In this document: piece after piece, positions 7,048 through 16,218 of the stretch
How positions within the stretch are numbered: the stretch's first letter is position 1
Layout of the letters: each line of letters opens with the position of its first letter
DNA from: Aeromonas tecta
GTDB taxonomy: Bacteria > Pseudomonadota > Gammaproteobacteria > Enterobacterales > Aeromonadaceae
Direction: 5' to 3'
DNA: 51,586 nucleotides
Assembly: GCF_000820185.1 (NCBI RefSeq)
Contig: NZ_CDCA01000039.1
Span: 175,512 to 227,097, forward strand
Position numbers and translations under genes: made by a program
Notes under the pieces: generated by a model
What the model was told of the DNA's origin: nothing
What the model saw: the letters and a program-made list of their open reading frames with translations, nothing else
The model's database searches: none

Positions 7048-8750
7048 CACAGCACCTTCACCTGGGTCACTTCGCCATTCTGGGTATCCACCACGTGCAC
7101 CGCGCAGGACATGCAGGGATCGAACGAGTGGATGGTGCGCACCACCTCCAGCGGCTTGGCGGGATCCGCCACCGGGGTGCCGACCAGGGCCTGCTCATAG
7201 GGGCCGGGCTCGTCGTTGAAGTTGCGCGGGCCCGAGTTCCAGGTGGAGGGCACCACCGCCTGGTAGTTCTCAATCTTGCCGCCCTTGATGACCACCCAAT
7301 GGGAGAGCATGCCGCGCGGCGCCTCCTCGAAGCCCACCCCACGAAACTCCTTGTCCGCCGGGATCTCGGCCTTGATGTAGGCGGTCACATCGCCCTTGCC
7401 GATGTTGTCGATGAGCGCCTGCCACTGATGGGACAAGGTATCTTTGAGCACGCAGCAGCGCACCGCCCGGCCGATGATGCGGCCCAGGGTGGAGTGCAGT
7501 TGCTCTGTCTTGATGGACGAGCCAGTGAGGGCCTGATAGAGGCCACCGAGCTGCTCGAAGTGCGTCACAGTCCCCGGGTGCTTGGCCGCCAGTTTCACCA
7601 GCAAGTCGGCGAGCGGCCCCACCTCGACCACCTTGCCGTAGAAGGTGGGAGATTTGACCCAGGAGTACTTGCCGTCATCCTGCCAGCCGGTGTAGTTCGG
7701 CTCTGTCTTGCCCTCCCAGGGCTTGAGCGGCTCGTCATCCTTGTACCAGGCGTGCTTGTTGCTCTCGGCGATGCCGTCCATCAGCCAGGTATCCTGGTGA
7801 CTCTCGATGGGGCGATAATTCGCCAGATCGCCGTTTTCGATGTAGCCGCCCGGCATCAGGAAGCTGCCACCCTTGGCGTCGGTGGGGAGCTCAGGCACGC
7901 TCAGATAGTGTTTGGCCCCTTGCCCCAGCGCCAGCCATTCGGGGTAGTGGGCGGCGATGATGGCCGCATCCACCTTGTAGACCTGCTCGATGAACTCGCC
8001 GAGCCGGTCGATAAAGCTCTTAACATAAAGCAAACGCTCGAGGTTGAGCACGCTCGGCGCGTCCAGGTTGATGGGGTTGGCCACGCCGCCCACCGCCAGG
8101 TTCTGGATGTGGGGAGTCTTGCCCCCCAGGATGGCGACGATGCGGTTGGCATCACGCTGGCACTCCAGGGCTTGCAGATAGTGGGCCACGGCGATGAGGT
8201 TCACCTCCGGGCTCAGCTTCATGGCCTTGTGACCCCAGTAACCGTTGGCGAAGATGCCGAGCTGGCCGCTCGCCACCAGGGCGCGGATCTTATCCTGCAC
8301 CTTGGTCAGTTCGGCTGCGCTGTTGAGGGACCAGGTCGATACCCCCTTGAGGATGTCTGCCGCCTTCTGCGGGCTGGCCTCGAGGGCCGAGGTGATGTCC
8401 ACCCAGTCCAGCGCGGAGAGCTGATAGAAGTGGACGATGTGATCGTGGATGTTGTGGGCCGCGATGATGAGGTTGCGGATGTACTGCGCGTTGACCGGCA
8501 CCTCGGCGCCGATGGCGTTCTCCACCGCCCGCACCGAGGCGATGGCGTGGATGGAGGTGCAGACCCCGCAGATGCGCTGCACTATCATCCAGGCGTCGCG
8601 TGGATCGTTGCCCTTGAGGATCTCCTCCATCCCGCGCCACATGGTGCCGGACGACCAGGCCTTGGTGACAACGCCACCCTCGATTTCACAGTCGATACGC
8701 AGGTGACCCTCGATACGGGTGATGGGGTCTATGGTGATACGTTGGCTCAT
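7047..8750 (-). CDS. hybC: [NiFe]-hydrogenase 2 large (catalytic) subunit HybC
   Basis: Catalytic subunit of the periplasm-facing, membrane-bound uptake hydrogenase; it oxidises H2 at a Ni-Fe(CN)2CO centre. The 567-aa precursor shows both ligand motifs: RICGVC (Cys61, Cys64) and DPCMSC (Cys546, Cys549). After the conserved His552 there is a 15-residue tail (VVDTQNGEVTQVKVL) that HybD should cut off, the same length as in E. coli HybC. The protein has no signal peptide and is exported in complex with HybO through the Tat pathway. The start ATG overlaps the hybB stop by 4 bases (ATGA). All catalytic residues are intact. Confidence 0.98.
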   Translation of the reverse strand: MSQRITIDPITRIEGHLRIDCEIEGGVVTKAWSSGTMWRGMEEILKGNDPRDAWMIVQRICGVCTSIHAIASVRAVENAIGAEVPVNAQYIRNLIIAAHNIHDHIVHFYQLSALDWVDITSALEASPQKAADILKGVSTWSLNSAAELTKVQDKIRALVASGQLGIFANGYWGHKAMKLSPEVNLIAVAHYLQALECQRDANRIVAILGGKTPHIQNLAVGGVANPINLDAPSVLNLERLLYVKSFIDRLGEFIEQVYKVDAAIIAAHYPEWLALGQGAKHYLSVPELPTDAKGGSFLMPGGYIENGDLANYRPIESHQDTWLMDGIAESNKHAWYKDDEPLKPWEGKTEPNYTGWQDDGKYSWVKSPTFYGKVVEVGPLADLLVKLAAKHPGTVTHFEQLGGLYQALTGSSIKTEQLHSTLGRIIGRAVRCCVLKDTLSHQWQALIDNIGKGDVTAYIKAEIPADKEFRGVGFEEAPRGMLSHWVVIKGGKIENYQAVVPSTWNSGPRNFNDEPGPYEQALVGTPVADPAKPLEVVRTIHSFDPCMSCAVHVVDTQNGEVTQVKVL

Positions 8751-9934
8751 ACGTTGGCTTTCCCTCGGGCCTGATAATCTTGGTGAACACGTTCCAGCGA
8801 TGGCAGCACCGGCAACAGCCGGATCAGCAGCAGATAGGCACAGACCTCAATGGCAACGAAGCCAAGGGAGATCAGCACCTCTTCGGCACTGGGGAAGTAG
8901 TGATAGCCATTGCCTGGATTGAAGGCGAGCAGGGAGTAATCCAGTCGCCAGAGGGCGGCGCCCAGCAGCATGCTGAGGGCCCCCAGGAACAACATGCGGG
9001 AATCTCGGCGGCTCTTGTCCCAATGGAACACCAGCAGCGGGAAGATCATCAGCGCGATCTCGCTCCAGAACATCACGGCGTAGCGGTTGAACTGGGAGAG
9101 GTACTCCGACTTGTCGTTGATGACGATCTCGGCAAAGCGCAGCGCCACGAACAGGATCAGGAAGATGTCGATCACCTGAGTCAGCTTGTAGAACAGCGGC
9201 TTCTCGTTGGGGCCGCGCCCCGCCAGTCCCGCCTGCACCAAAGACCCTTCAAACACGACGATGGAGAAGCCCATGATGAAGGCGGTCAGCAAGGAGAAGA
9301 CCGGCAGCAGCTCATAGCTCTGCCAGAGCGGATGGATCTTCTCCCCCGCGACGATCATCAAGGAACCCATGGAGGACTGGTGCATGGTGGGCAGCAGGGC
9401 CCCGAGCGCCAGGATGAAGAACATGATCTTGTTGAGCCGCACTATGGTGCTCTTCCAGCCGAGTTTCTCCAGTAGCACGGGGGCGAACTCCAGCACCATG
9501 ACCCCGATGTAGATGGTCATGCAGACCGCCGTCTCGAACAGCACAGAGGAGGTGTTGAAGAAACCCGGAATGTAGAAGTAAGGCAGGTTCCAATAACGGC
9601 CCACATCGATGGTGATGGAGAGGCCGCCAAGGGAGTAGCCAAACAGGCTGGCCAGGAGCGCCGGTCGCACCAGCGGGTGATACTCGCCCCGATTGAAGAC
9701 ATACACCGCCCAGGCCAGGGCCCAGCCGCCGCAGGCGAAACCGGTACCGATCAGCAAATCGAACGAGATCCAGAGCCCCCAGGGGTAGCCCCCGTTGAGA
9801 TCCGTGACCGAGCCCAATCCGAAGATCAGGCGCTTCAAGATCAGCATACCGCACAGCAGGGCAAAGGGAGCCAGCACCAGCACCGGCCAGCTGACCAGCT
9901 TGCCGCCAAGCGGGTGTGCCTTGTGATTACTCAT
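8747..9934 (-). CDS. hybB: Hydrogenase-2 integral membrane subunit HybB (NrfD/PsrC family)
   Basis: HybB is the polytopic membrane subunit that passes electrons from the HybO/HybA iron-sulfur chain to the quinone pool. The 395-aa sequence is strongly hydrophobic with about nine or ten predicted helices. Recognisable family segments include [25 protein letters not shown] split over the first helices and [20 protein letters not shown] in the middle. AAGG lies just before the ATG at 9934, which overlaps the end of hybA by 8 bases. No haem-binding pattern is evident, in line with HybB being distinct from the cytochrome b of hydrogenase 1. Confidence 0.96.
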   Translation of the reverse strand: MSNHKAHPLGGKLVSWPVLVLAPFALLCGMLILKRLIFGLGSVTDLNGGYPWGLWISFDLLIGTGFACGGWALAWAVYVFNRGEYHPLVRPALLASLFGYSLGGLSITIDVGRYWNLPYFYIPGFFNTSSVLFETAVCMTIYIGVMVLEFAPVLLEKLGWKSTIVRLNKIMFFILALGALLPTMHQSSMGSLMIVAGEKIHPLWQSYELLPVFSLLTAFIMGFSIVVFEGSLVQAGLAGRGPNEKPLFYKLTQVIDIFLILFVALRFAEIVINDKSEYLSQFNRYAVMFWSEIALMIFPLLVFHWDKSRRDSRMLFLGALSMLLGAALWRLDYSLLAFNPGNGYHYFPSAEEVLISLGFVAIEVCAYLLLIRLLPVLPSLERVHQDYQARGKANV

Positions 9935-10976
9935 GATCCTTGCCTCCCTTTAGCGAACCCTGATCGTTGCGACTGTCCAGTCCATGGCCCTCGTCATCAT
10001 GGTGGTCGTGGCCATTCTTCTTGCTGTTGCGGCGAATAAGCACCGAGAGACCGGTCAGCACCACCAGCGGCAGCACCATCCCCTTGTAGAGGGTGTGTTG
10101 GATATGCTCGGAGCGGGCACCGGAGGAGAGCTCCGGCAGGTCAGGCATGTCTAGCTTGGTGTAAGGCACCCCGGCCAGCACCAGCACCTGGGTGCCGCCC
10201 CCTTCTTTCTCGCCATACACATAGGGCTGATAGTTAGGCACCTGGTGCCGGTAGGGATCGTTGGCACTCAAGGTCTGGCGCGGATAGACATATTCGCTGC
10301 CGGGAGTCGCCAGCAGACGGCGCTTGGCCTCGGCCATCAGATCCTCGCGGGTACCGAAGATGACGGCGCCGGTGGGGCAGACCTCGACACAGCCGGGCAG
10401 CTTGCCCTGATCGATGCGCTCGAGCCCCTTCTGGTTGCACAGCTCACACTTGTGAATGGCCCCCAGCGGGTTGTCATAGTCATATTTCGGCACATCGAAC
10501 GGGCAGCCCACCATGCAATAGCGACAACCGGTGCAGACATCCGGGTCGTAGTGAACGATGCCGGTCTTGGGATCCTTCTTGAGGGCTTGCACCGGACAGA
10601 CGGAGACACAGTTGGGATCGACGCAGTGCATGCACTGCTTCTTGATGTAGGCGTAGCCATCCACCAGTTGATCCTTGTGCACCCCCGCCCCGCTCTTCCA
10701 CACCTGAATGATGTTGTTGGTGTAGGGAGTCAGCTTGTCGTTGTTGGACCAGGTCTGCGCGCCGGCCGGATTGATCTCATTGCCGTTGAGTCGCTGGCAC
10801 TCGGCCACGCAGGCCTGACAACCGACGCAGAGGGTAGAGTCGTAGAGCATGCCGAGCGACCCGGGAATGGGTGGTTTGTTCTTGGCAGCCGCCAGGGCCG
10901 TGCCCGGCACTGTGGTGCCCGCCGCCAATGCACCGACGGAGGCGAATTTGAGAAAGTTGCGTCTGTTCACGGTCAT
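9927..10976 (-). CDS. hybA: Hydrogenase-2 ferredoxin-like electron transfer subunit HybA
   Basis: HybA is a periplasmic, membrane-anchored iron-sulfur protein linking the HybOC heterodimer to HybB. The 349-aa precursor begins with a Tat signal ([17 protein letters not shown]). Four cysteine groups suited to [4Fe-4S] clusters follow: [37 protein letters not shown] and CELC...CVEVCP. A C-terminal hydrophobic helix (about residues 295-312, [15 protein letters not shown]) is followed by a charged His/Asp-rich tail ([11 protein letters not shown]). Start and upstream stop overlap as ATGA. Length is somewhat above E. coli HybA (328 aa), mostly from this tail. Confidence 0.96.
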   Translation of the reverse strand: MTVNRRNFLKFASVGALAAGTTVPGTALAAAKNKPPIPGSLGMLYDSTLCVGCQACVAECQRLNGNEINPAGAQTWSNNDKLTPYTNNIIQVWKSGAGVHKDQLVDGYAYIKKQCMHCVDPNCVSVCPVQALKKDPKTGIVHYDPDVCTGCRYCMVGCPFDVPKYDYDNPLGAIHKCELCNQKGLERIDQGKLPGCVEVCPTGAVIFGTREDLMAEAKRRLLATPGSEYVYPRQTLSANDPYRHQVPNYQPYVYGEKEGGGTQVLVLAGVPYTKLDMPDLPELSSGARSEHIQHTLYKGMVLPLVVLTGLSVLIRRNSKKNGHDHHDDEGHGLDSRNDQGSLKGGKDHE

Positions 10977-12106
10977 TCCTCCCGTGACGCGTTCGACCCG
11001 GCTTCGTGGCGCTTCTGCTGGCGACCGAGTTCACGCACCGTCATCAGGCTCACCCCGACCAGCACCCCGAGGGCGCCACCGATAAGGCCACTGGCGGTCG
11101 GCGTGATGTGCCCCCCTTCCTGAATGGCCACGTCGGGTTTTTCTACCCGCGGAGTGGGATTCTCCACCTTGGCCAGCTGGAAGATCCCCTTGCTGAAACC
11201 GACCCCCTGCTCGTTGCAGCCGTAACAGGGGTGACCGATGCCGACCGGCCAGATGCCGCCCCCCACGTCGCAAAACTCCAGGGTCGAGCAGTTGCCGTAG
11301 GTTTCCGGTCCCTTGCAGCCGAGGTGGTAGAGACACCAACCCTGGCGATGGCCTTCGTCGCCAAACTCCTTGGCAAAGCGGCCGGCATCGAAGTGCGGGC
11401 GACGCTCGCAGTTCTCGTGAATGAGCCGCTCATAGGCAAACAGCGGCCGCTTCTTGGCATCAAGTGCCGGCAGCTTGCCGTAGGTGATGTAGTAGGCGAC
11501 CGTGGTGAGGAAGTTGTGGGGATTGGGCGGGCAGCCCGGGATGTTGATGATGGGGGTACCGATGTTGCCGAGGGCCTCTTCCAGGCTGACGGCACCGGTG
11601 GGGTTGCCACCGCTGGCGGGCACCCCACCCCAGGCGGAGCAGGAGCCGATGGCGATGACGGCGGCCGCATCTGCCGCGGCGCGGCGGATATGATCGACGA
11701 TGGGCTCGCCGGCCACCATGCAGTAGACGCCCCCATCCTTGAGCGGAATGGAGCCATCCACCACCAGCACATACTTGCCTTTATAGCGTTCGATGGCGTT
11801 GTGCTTGTTCTCTTCCGCCTGATGACCAAAGGCCGCCGAGAGCACCTCGTGGTACTCGAGCGAGATGGTATTGAGGATCAGGTTCTCGATGGTGGGGTGG
11901 GTTGAGCGCAGCAGCGATTCGGTACAACCGGTACACTCCTGAGCCCCTATCCAGATCACCGGAGGCCGCTCGGGGCTGGTGAGTGCGGTGGCCATCTTGG
12001 CCACTGCATTTTGGCTTAACCCCAGGGTTGCGGCCATCCCGGCGCACAGTTTCATAAAATCACGGCGATTAATTCCATGAGCCGATAAAAAGTTATCCGC
12101 GACCAT
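10973..12106 (-). CDS. hybO: [NiFe]-hydrogenase 2 small subunit HybO
   Basis: Small subunit carrying the iron-sulfur relay of hydrogenase 2, and the Tat passenger that takes HybC across the membrane. The 377-aa precursor has the twin-arginine motif NRRDFMKL (residues 13-20) and a hydrophobic h-region. The proximal-cluster motif ECTGCTES has Cys58 and Cys61. Further cluster Cys residues are in [32 protein letters not shown] and [15 protein letters not shown]-terminal anchor helix ([16 protein letters not shown]) precedes a basic tail. It is the first gene of the operon; a perfect FNR site lies 80-93 bases before its ATG. Confidence 0.97.
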   Translation of the reverse strand: MVADNFLSAHGINRRDFMKLCAGMAATLGLSQNAVAKMATALTSPERPPVIWIGAQECTGCTESLLRSTHPTIENLILNTISLEYHEVLSAAFGHQAEENKHNAIERYKGKYVLVVDGSIPLKDGGVYCMVAGEPIVDHIRRAAADAAAVIAIGSCSAWGGVPASGGNPTGAVSLEEALGNIGTPIINIPGCPPNPHNFLTTVAYYITYGKLPALDAKKRPLFAYERLIHENCERRPHFDAGRFAKEFGDEGHRQGWCLYHLGCKGPETYGNCSTLEFCDVGGGIWPVGIGHPCYGCNEQGVGFSKGIFQLAKVENPTPRVEKPDVAIQEGGHITPTASGLIGGALGVLVGVSLMTVRELGRQQKRHEAGSNASREE

Positions 12107-12157
12107 TCGTCTTATTCCCGTCAGTGAGCATTATTTGACAAATGCTTAATTGCGGAA

Positions 12158-12163
12158 ATGCTA
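12158..12163 (-). promoter_or_regulatory. Predicted -10 element of the hyb operon promoter
   Basis: On the minus strand TAGCAT (four matches to TATAAT) lies so that transcription would begin near 12,151, about 45 bases before the hybO ATG. This start places the centre of the FNR box at -41.5, the classical class II activator position. No good -35 hexamer is seen, as expected for an FNR-dependent promoter. Confidence 0.6.
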
Positions 12164-12185
12164 TGCCTCCTCCCCCGCCATTATG

Positions 12186-12199
12186 TTGATCTCCATCAA
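12186..12199 (-). promoter_or_regulatory. FNR binding site upstream of hybO
   Basis: TTGATCTCCATCAA matches the FNR consensus TTGATNNNNATCAA at all ten specified positions and is a perfect dyad apart from the spacer. Its placement ahead of the first hydrogenase gene indicates activation under anaerobic conditions. CRP can also recognise related dyads, but the TTGAT half-site favours FNR. Confidence 0.85.
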
Positions 12200-12703
12200 G
12201 TCAGGGGACATTAGCCACCGAGAAAACTCATCACGAAAAATAAAAAAACCATATACAGCAATAGCTTATCGAAAATCATTCTCAACTGACCAATACCCAT
12301 TAGGGGTTATTAATTGTTCAGCTGGAATTAAAAACATTTAAACTTCGGATTATTAAGATGACGAACTGCCCAAAATGAAAGCGTTGTCACAGAATCATTT
12401 TCTTGCGGCTGATATTGGACGTTTTAGCGACGGAGATCGCAATTTTCTGAGCGGGTGCTGCACAAAGAAAGACAGGCAGCTTGCAACATAGAGGAGCAAT
12501 TAATTAATCACATTTGTTGAACGCCAATAGCAAACCTAATCCCCCCCTACAACCCAACTTGCTGATGCCGTGTCTAGCGTAAGCCTCAAACAGCCCTCCT
12601 CTGACAAACTCCTGTCGACACGACATTACCGAGATCGACGATCAGGCTTAGGGGAAAGAGCTAGAAAGGCAGTGTGCGACCGCTGCTGCTAAATCCCTTA
12701 TAT

Positions 12704-12729
12704 AAAAACACCGGCTTGAAGCCGGTGTT
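12704..12729 (-). terminator. Rho-independent terminator of the VgrG/TseP-like operon
   Basis: A 9-bp stem (AACACCGGC at 12,707-12,715 with GCCGGTGTT at 12,721-12,729, 5-base loop) is followed, on the minus strand, by a T-rich tract (TTTTTATA). It lies about 35 bases beyond the stop of the immunity gene and ends the PAAR-vgrG-effector-immunity transcript. Confidence 0.9.
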
Positions 12730-12761
12730 GGGTGATAATACATATAGACAAGCTACGTTAA

Positions 12762-13673
12762 CTACTTATCTCCAAAATTAATATCAGTGCATAATAATAA
12801 ATAATTTATTTTCTTGTTTTTATTATTTATATAACTAACTTCACAAAAGCGACTTTTTTCATCATCATAGAGATAATTTATTAAATCACCACTAATTAAA
12901 TATGATGAAGTCTTTTTCCCATCTTTATAAATATAAGCCCTCTCAGAACCAACAGTCACAGGCTTGAATTTACTACACAGACTATTGTCTACGCTAGCTT
13001 TAGCGCTGACTAAATAAATACTGTTATCTCCCTTCTGCTCTGTCTTTAATAAAAGATTTTTTTCATTGTTATTGTAAATTAACCAAGGGGAATTTTTATA
13101 TAACTTGCAGCCGTTTTCAGAGGCCATTGTGTAATTATAATCACCGGCTAGGAGAGATGTCTTACTTTCATATATTTTATTTAGAATTTTATTTTCATAT
13201 CGATATGATACTATAGAAAGATAATTACTTTTACCATTTATGAGACGAGATGTATCAATCGCACTAAGCTGACTGGATATTTTATCAGAGAATGAAATAA
13301 TGAAGTTATCAACACCATCATATCCATTATCTATTTTTTTATTTAGACCGCAAAATCCAGTTTTATCATGGAGTCCATTTTTATTACTTTTAAAATCAAC
13401 ATAGACACAATCTATGTAAAAGTCCTCATTGTGATATATTAATGTTGCATAAGATGAAAAACTACCCAGTGAATTACTATCATTAACAATTGCGGGTCTA
13501 TTATCAAAATAATCAAACCAACGCTCTGAATTACCAGAGCTAAGATCACTAAAATGAAATGACTTCTTTATTCCACTATCCATTACGTAGACTTCGCTAT
13601 CGTCTTTACTATATTTTATCTCTTGAGAGAGCGCCCCGAAAGATACAAAAAATAACAATGCTATACGTAACAT
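12762..13673 (-). CDS. Probable periplasmic immunity protein to the TseP-like effector
   Basis: A 303-aa protein without a domain I recognise. It begins with a short signal peptide (MLRIALLFFVSFGALSQ), so it should work in the periplasm, where a peptidoglycan-cleaving toxin acts. It starts one base after the effector stop and has AAGGA eight bases before its ATG. Tight coupling to an upstream lysozyme-type effector and periplasmic targeting are the usual signs of a T6SS immunity protein, corresponding in position to TsiP of Aeromonas dhakensis. Several Cys residues (for example DCVYVDF, GFCGLN, NGCKLY, SLCSKF, RFCEVS, LLCTD) could form disulfides. The gene is strongly AT-rich compared with vgrG, consistent with transfer together with the end of the effector gene. 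Immunity function is inference. Confidence 0.75.
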   Translation of the reverse strand: MLRIALLFFVSFGALSQEIKYSKDDSEVYVMDSGIKKSFHFSDLSSGNSERWFDYFDNRPAIVNDSNSLGSFSSYATLIYHNEDFYIDCVYVDFKSNKNGLHDKTGFCGLNKKIDNGYDGVDNFIISFSDKISSQLSAIDTSRLINGKSNYLSIVSYRYENKILNKIYESKTSLLAGDYNYTMASENGCKLYKNSPWLIYNNNEKNLLLKTEQKGDNSIYLVSAKASVDNSLCSKFKPVTVGSERAYIYKDGKKTSSYLISGDLINYLYDDEKSRFCEVSYINNKNKKINYLLLCTDINFGDK

Positions 13674-13674
13674 A

Positions 13675-16209
13675 TCAAAATTCCTTTGAGGCTATAGATG
13701 TCACTTCTAAAATATATTGAAATTTCTCTGCATACGATGCAATCAACGCAGCAGCATCACTACCATTTATTATTTTTCTTGCAGAGACATAATTCACTGA
13801 TGACTGATTAATGTGATCATTCAAAGATGCGCCAGTAAATACTCCATCTGCCATCCCCCATATCATAATAGATACTGCATAATCAAAATCAGCTGCCTTC
13901 TCCGGGAAATTAATAAAATCAACACCAATATTGTCTTTCGCTCTCTGATAGTTTTTTTTCCATGTTAAATGAACGCAACCTCGCCCTCGATATTTATACC
14001 CATCACCTTCATCTATATTTCCATTTGACCTTGCTCGCTCTCTACGCGCGGGAGTGTCCGCTAGTATTGGGTCATATTTATCAAAATAACTAACAGGGCC
14101 AACTTCAGGCTTTTCACTAAAATACTCACCAGTGGTGAAATGATATGTCTCATGCCTAGCAGTTGCTAACATATAAGCCAATTGATAAAGATTGGCCTTG
14201 TATGAATCGTTACCAGAATAGAATTTATTAATATTTATTATTATTTTTTTAAGATTTTTCTCTGATTGAGAAGATAGAATTGGAGTGCCTTCTGCAAACC
14301 CTCTATGCATTTCTTTATATTTATAAACAAACGCATCAACATTTATCAATGAATCAGAGCCTTCAATATTTACAATTATACTCAATGGTGAGAAATGCCA
14401 AACTTCCTTATCAAGTCTTAACTTGGTAGCACTCTGCATCCATTCCAGTTTATCGATGCGCTGTTTCTCGTGATCTACCAACTTGTCAAAATCGGGTAAG
14501 CCAATTTTAGCCATCAACTTGTCCAGCCACAGATAACTGCTGGCGGAAGATTTCTCATACCATTCGCTAGGATGCTTGACGATAAGCTTGTTCAGTTGCT
14601 CTCTATTACCACTGTTTTGCAAGGCAGCCTGGATCTCTTCGCTGTTGAGATCGCCGCTTTCGTCAGTATCGAAGCTGTTAACCAGATCGGTGAAGAATGT
14701 CGGTGGTGCATCGGGATCCAGATAGCCGTCAGAACCTGATCCATCGACCTTTTTAAAGCCGATCTTCAGCCAGTCGTGCTGGCTCAGTAGCTCGACTTGC
14801 TCTTTCTTGACATATTTACCAGATGAGGTGCCAGCCCACTCCTGATTTGCCGCATCTTTCTCTATCTTGGGAGATTCAACCAGTTCCTCCAGACTCTTGC
14901 CACCGATCGCCACCCACTGATCTTTACCGTCCTGCTTTTTCTTCTCATGCAAGACGAGATCCGCCGGCACCTTGGCATAGGTGGAGCCCCCCTTGGTGCC
15001 CGCCTTGTTGGCCAGCACGTCGTCAAGTCTGGAGTCCTGCGTGAAGAGTTCGAGATGCACCTGATGCTTGCTCTCTTTCCCCCCCATGAGGGAGCCCGGC
15101 GTTTCCACCAGGCCGAGGTATCCTATTGTCTCGCCCGCGGCGATGGCGACGGGAGATGGCAACACATAGAGCTCGCCGAGATGGGAGGGGGGAAGCGTAT
15201 TTGCCTTGATATATTCGTCTTCAACGCACACCCAGGCGACACCACAGCTACCTGGCGACCCTTCAATATTCGGCGTCACATATTTGCATCTGGCCATCTT
15301 GCGCGCCTTGTCACCAGTCCAATGGAATTCGAGTTGGTGCGCATCATACTGCAACTTGGTACCGGCAGGCAGAGAAACACTTCTCTTTCCCACAACCGGA
15401 CGACCTGTAGGCCCATCAACTCCAGGATCCGCACGGCCAATCATATTGGTCAGCAGCTCAGCTTCTATTTGATCAAATAGCCAGGTTGGCAGATTGGGCT
15501 TAATAACGCCGATGGCATCCGGACTATTGGCTATCCAGACCGAACTCCCTTCGCTGGCCAATACCCCCGCTTTCTCACCCTCTTTGAGCTGTGTACTTGA
15601 AAGCGGGCTCTTGATGGTCACCTTGATGAAGTCATACTCCTTGCCGCCTACCATGCCTTTTTGCGACGGGGTGTCGCTGTCTATTTCGAGCTCGGTATCC
15701 TTGGGTAGCGCGAAGCGGGGCAAGGCCGCATCGGCACGCTTCTGATCCTCATCAGGGTTGGCATGGGGAGCGGAATTTCGCGCATTCCAGTTCTTTTTCA
15801 GCACCAACTTTTCGGCGATCTGATATTGGCTCCATGGCAGCAGATGCATATAGAGCGAATAGAAGGTGAACTCGTTTTTTGCCTTGGTTTCGGGGTTTAT
15901 TTCACAATATTCATGCTGTACCAGGCAGAAGCAGTTGGAATAACTCAGGGATTCGCCCTGGAATTCGGAGGTCAGATAATCCTCCATCATCCGAAATGCC
16001 ACCACCTTGCCATCGGCAATGGCTCTGACGGGATATTTATCCTTGCACCAGGGGGCACTCTTGTCGCTGATATGGATGCCACCGTGCCACTTGTTGTGAT
16101 TACCGAGCAGATAATGACCGGACTTCTCACCCTTGATCAACGCAGTCAATGCCTTGACGTCTTTAAACTCTTCCCCTGCCGCGGTGAGGATGGGAAATGC
16201 AAACTTCAT
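13675..16209 (-). CDS. tseP: TseP-like bifunctional peptidoglycan hydrolase, VgrG-linked T6SS effector
   Basis: An 844-aa antibacterial effector likely carried on the adjacent VgrG spike into target periplasm. The N-terminal part (about 30-390) looks like an M23/LytM zinc hydrolase: HGGIHI (His42, His46), YSLYMHL (His122) and KHQVHLEL (His382, His385), with a large insertion. A canonical EF-hand loop, DTDESGDLNSEE (514-525), follows. The C-terminal part (about 660-840) resembles GH19 chitinase/lysozyme folds: ATARHETYHF with candidate catalytic Glu687, and YRGRGCVHLTW. This amidase-plus-lysozyme layout and the VgrG linkage match A. dhakensis TseP. SD AAGGA lies six bases upstream. Composition shifts from GC-rich to AT-rich near base 14,440, so the lysozyme end and immunity gene may be an exchanged cassette. 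Domain calls are by motif only. Confidence 0.82.
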   Translation of the reverse strand: MKFAFPILTAAGEEFKDVKALTALIKGEKSGHYLLGNHNKWHGGIHISDKSAPWCKDKYPVRAIADGKVVAFRMMEDYLTSEFQGESLSYSNCFCLVQHEYCEINPETKAKNEFTFYSLYMHLLPWSQYQIAEKLVLKKNWNARNSAPHANPDEDQKRADAALPRFALPKDTELEIDSDTPSQKGMVGGKEYDFIKVTIKSPLSSTQLKEGEKAGVLASEGSSVWIANSPDAIGVIKPNLPTWLFDQIEAELLTNMIGRADPGVDGPTGRPVVGKRSVSLPAGTKLQYDAHQLEFHWTGDKARKMARCKYVTPNIEGSPGSCGVAWVCVEDEYIKANTLPPSHLGELYVLPSPVAIAAGETIGYLGLVETPGSLMGGKESKHQVHLELFTQDSRLDDVLANKAGTKGGSTYAKVPADLVLHEKKKQDGKDQWVAIGGKSLEELVESPKIEKDAANQEWAGTSSGKYVKKEQVELLSQHDWLKIGFKKVDGSGSDGYLDPDAPPTFFTDLVNSFDTDESGDLNSEEIQAALQNSGNREQLNKLIVKHPSEWYEKSSASSYLWLDKLMAKIGLPDFDKLVDHEKQRIDKLEWMQSATKLRLDKEVWHFSPLSIIVNIEGSDSLINVDAFVYKYKEMHRGFAEGTPILSSQSEKNLKKIIININKFYSGNDSYKANLYQLAYMLATARHETYHFTTGEYFSEKPEVGPVSYFDKYDPILADTPARRERARSNGNIDEGDGYKYRGRGCVHLTWKKNYQRAKDNIGVDFINFPEKAADFDYAVSIMIWGMADGVFTGASLNDHINQSSVNYVSARKIINGSDAAALIASYAEKFQYILEVTSIASKEF

Positions 16210-16218
16210 GCTGCGTCC

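Larger units (their letters stand above)
12107..12761. other. Intergenic region between hyb operon and T6SS effector module
   Basis: This 655-base stretch has no convincing gene. It holds the hyb promoter with its FNR site near its left end and the terminator of the T6SS immunity gene near its right end. The middle part (about 12,220-12,690) shows nothing I can name; a 38-codon ORF from 12,375 rightward has no recognisable product. The AT content is higher than in the hyb genes. Confidence 0.7.

Noticed and set aside
7095..8774. Long rightward open frame (559 codons) antisense to hybC
   Set aside because: Mirror frame of a conserved gene in GC-rich DNA; composition is His/Val/Asp-rich without domains, and no ribosome binding site fits.
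12150..12341. Rightward 63-codon frame upstream of the hyb promoter
   Set aside because: It crosses the FNR site and -10 region and has no convincing ribosome binding site.
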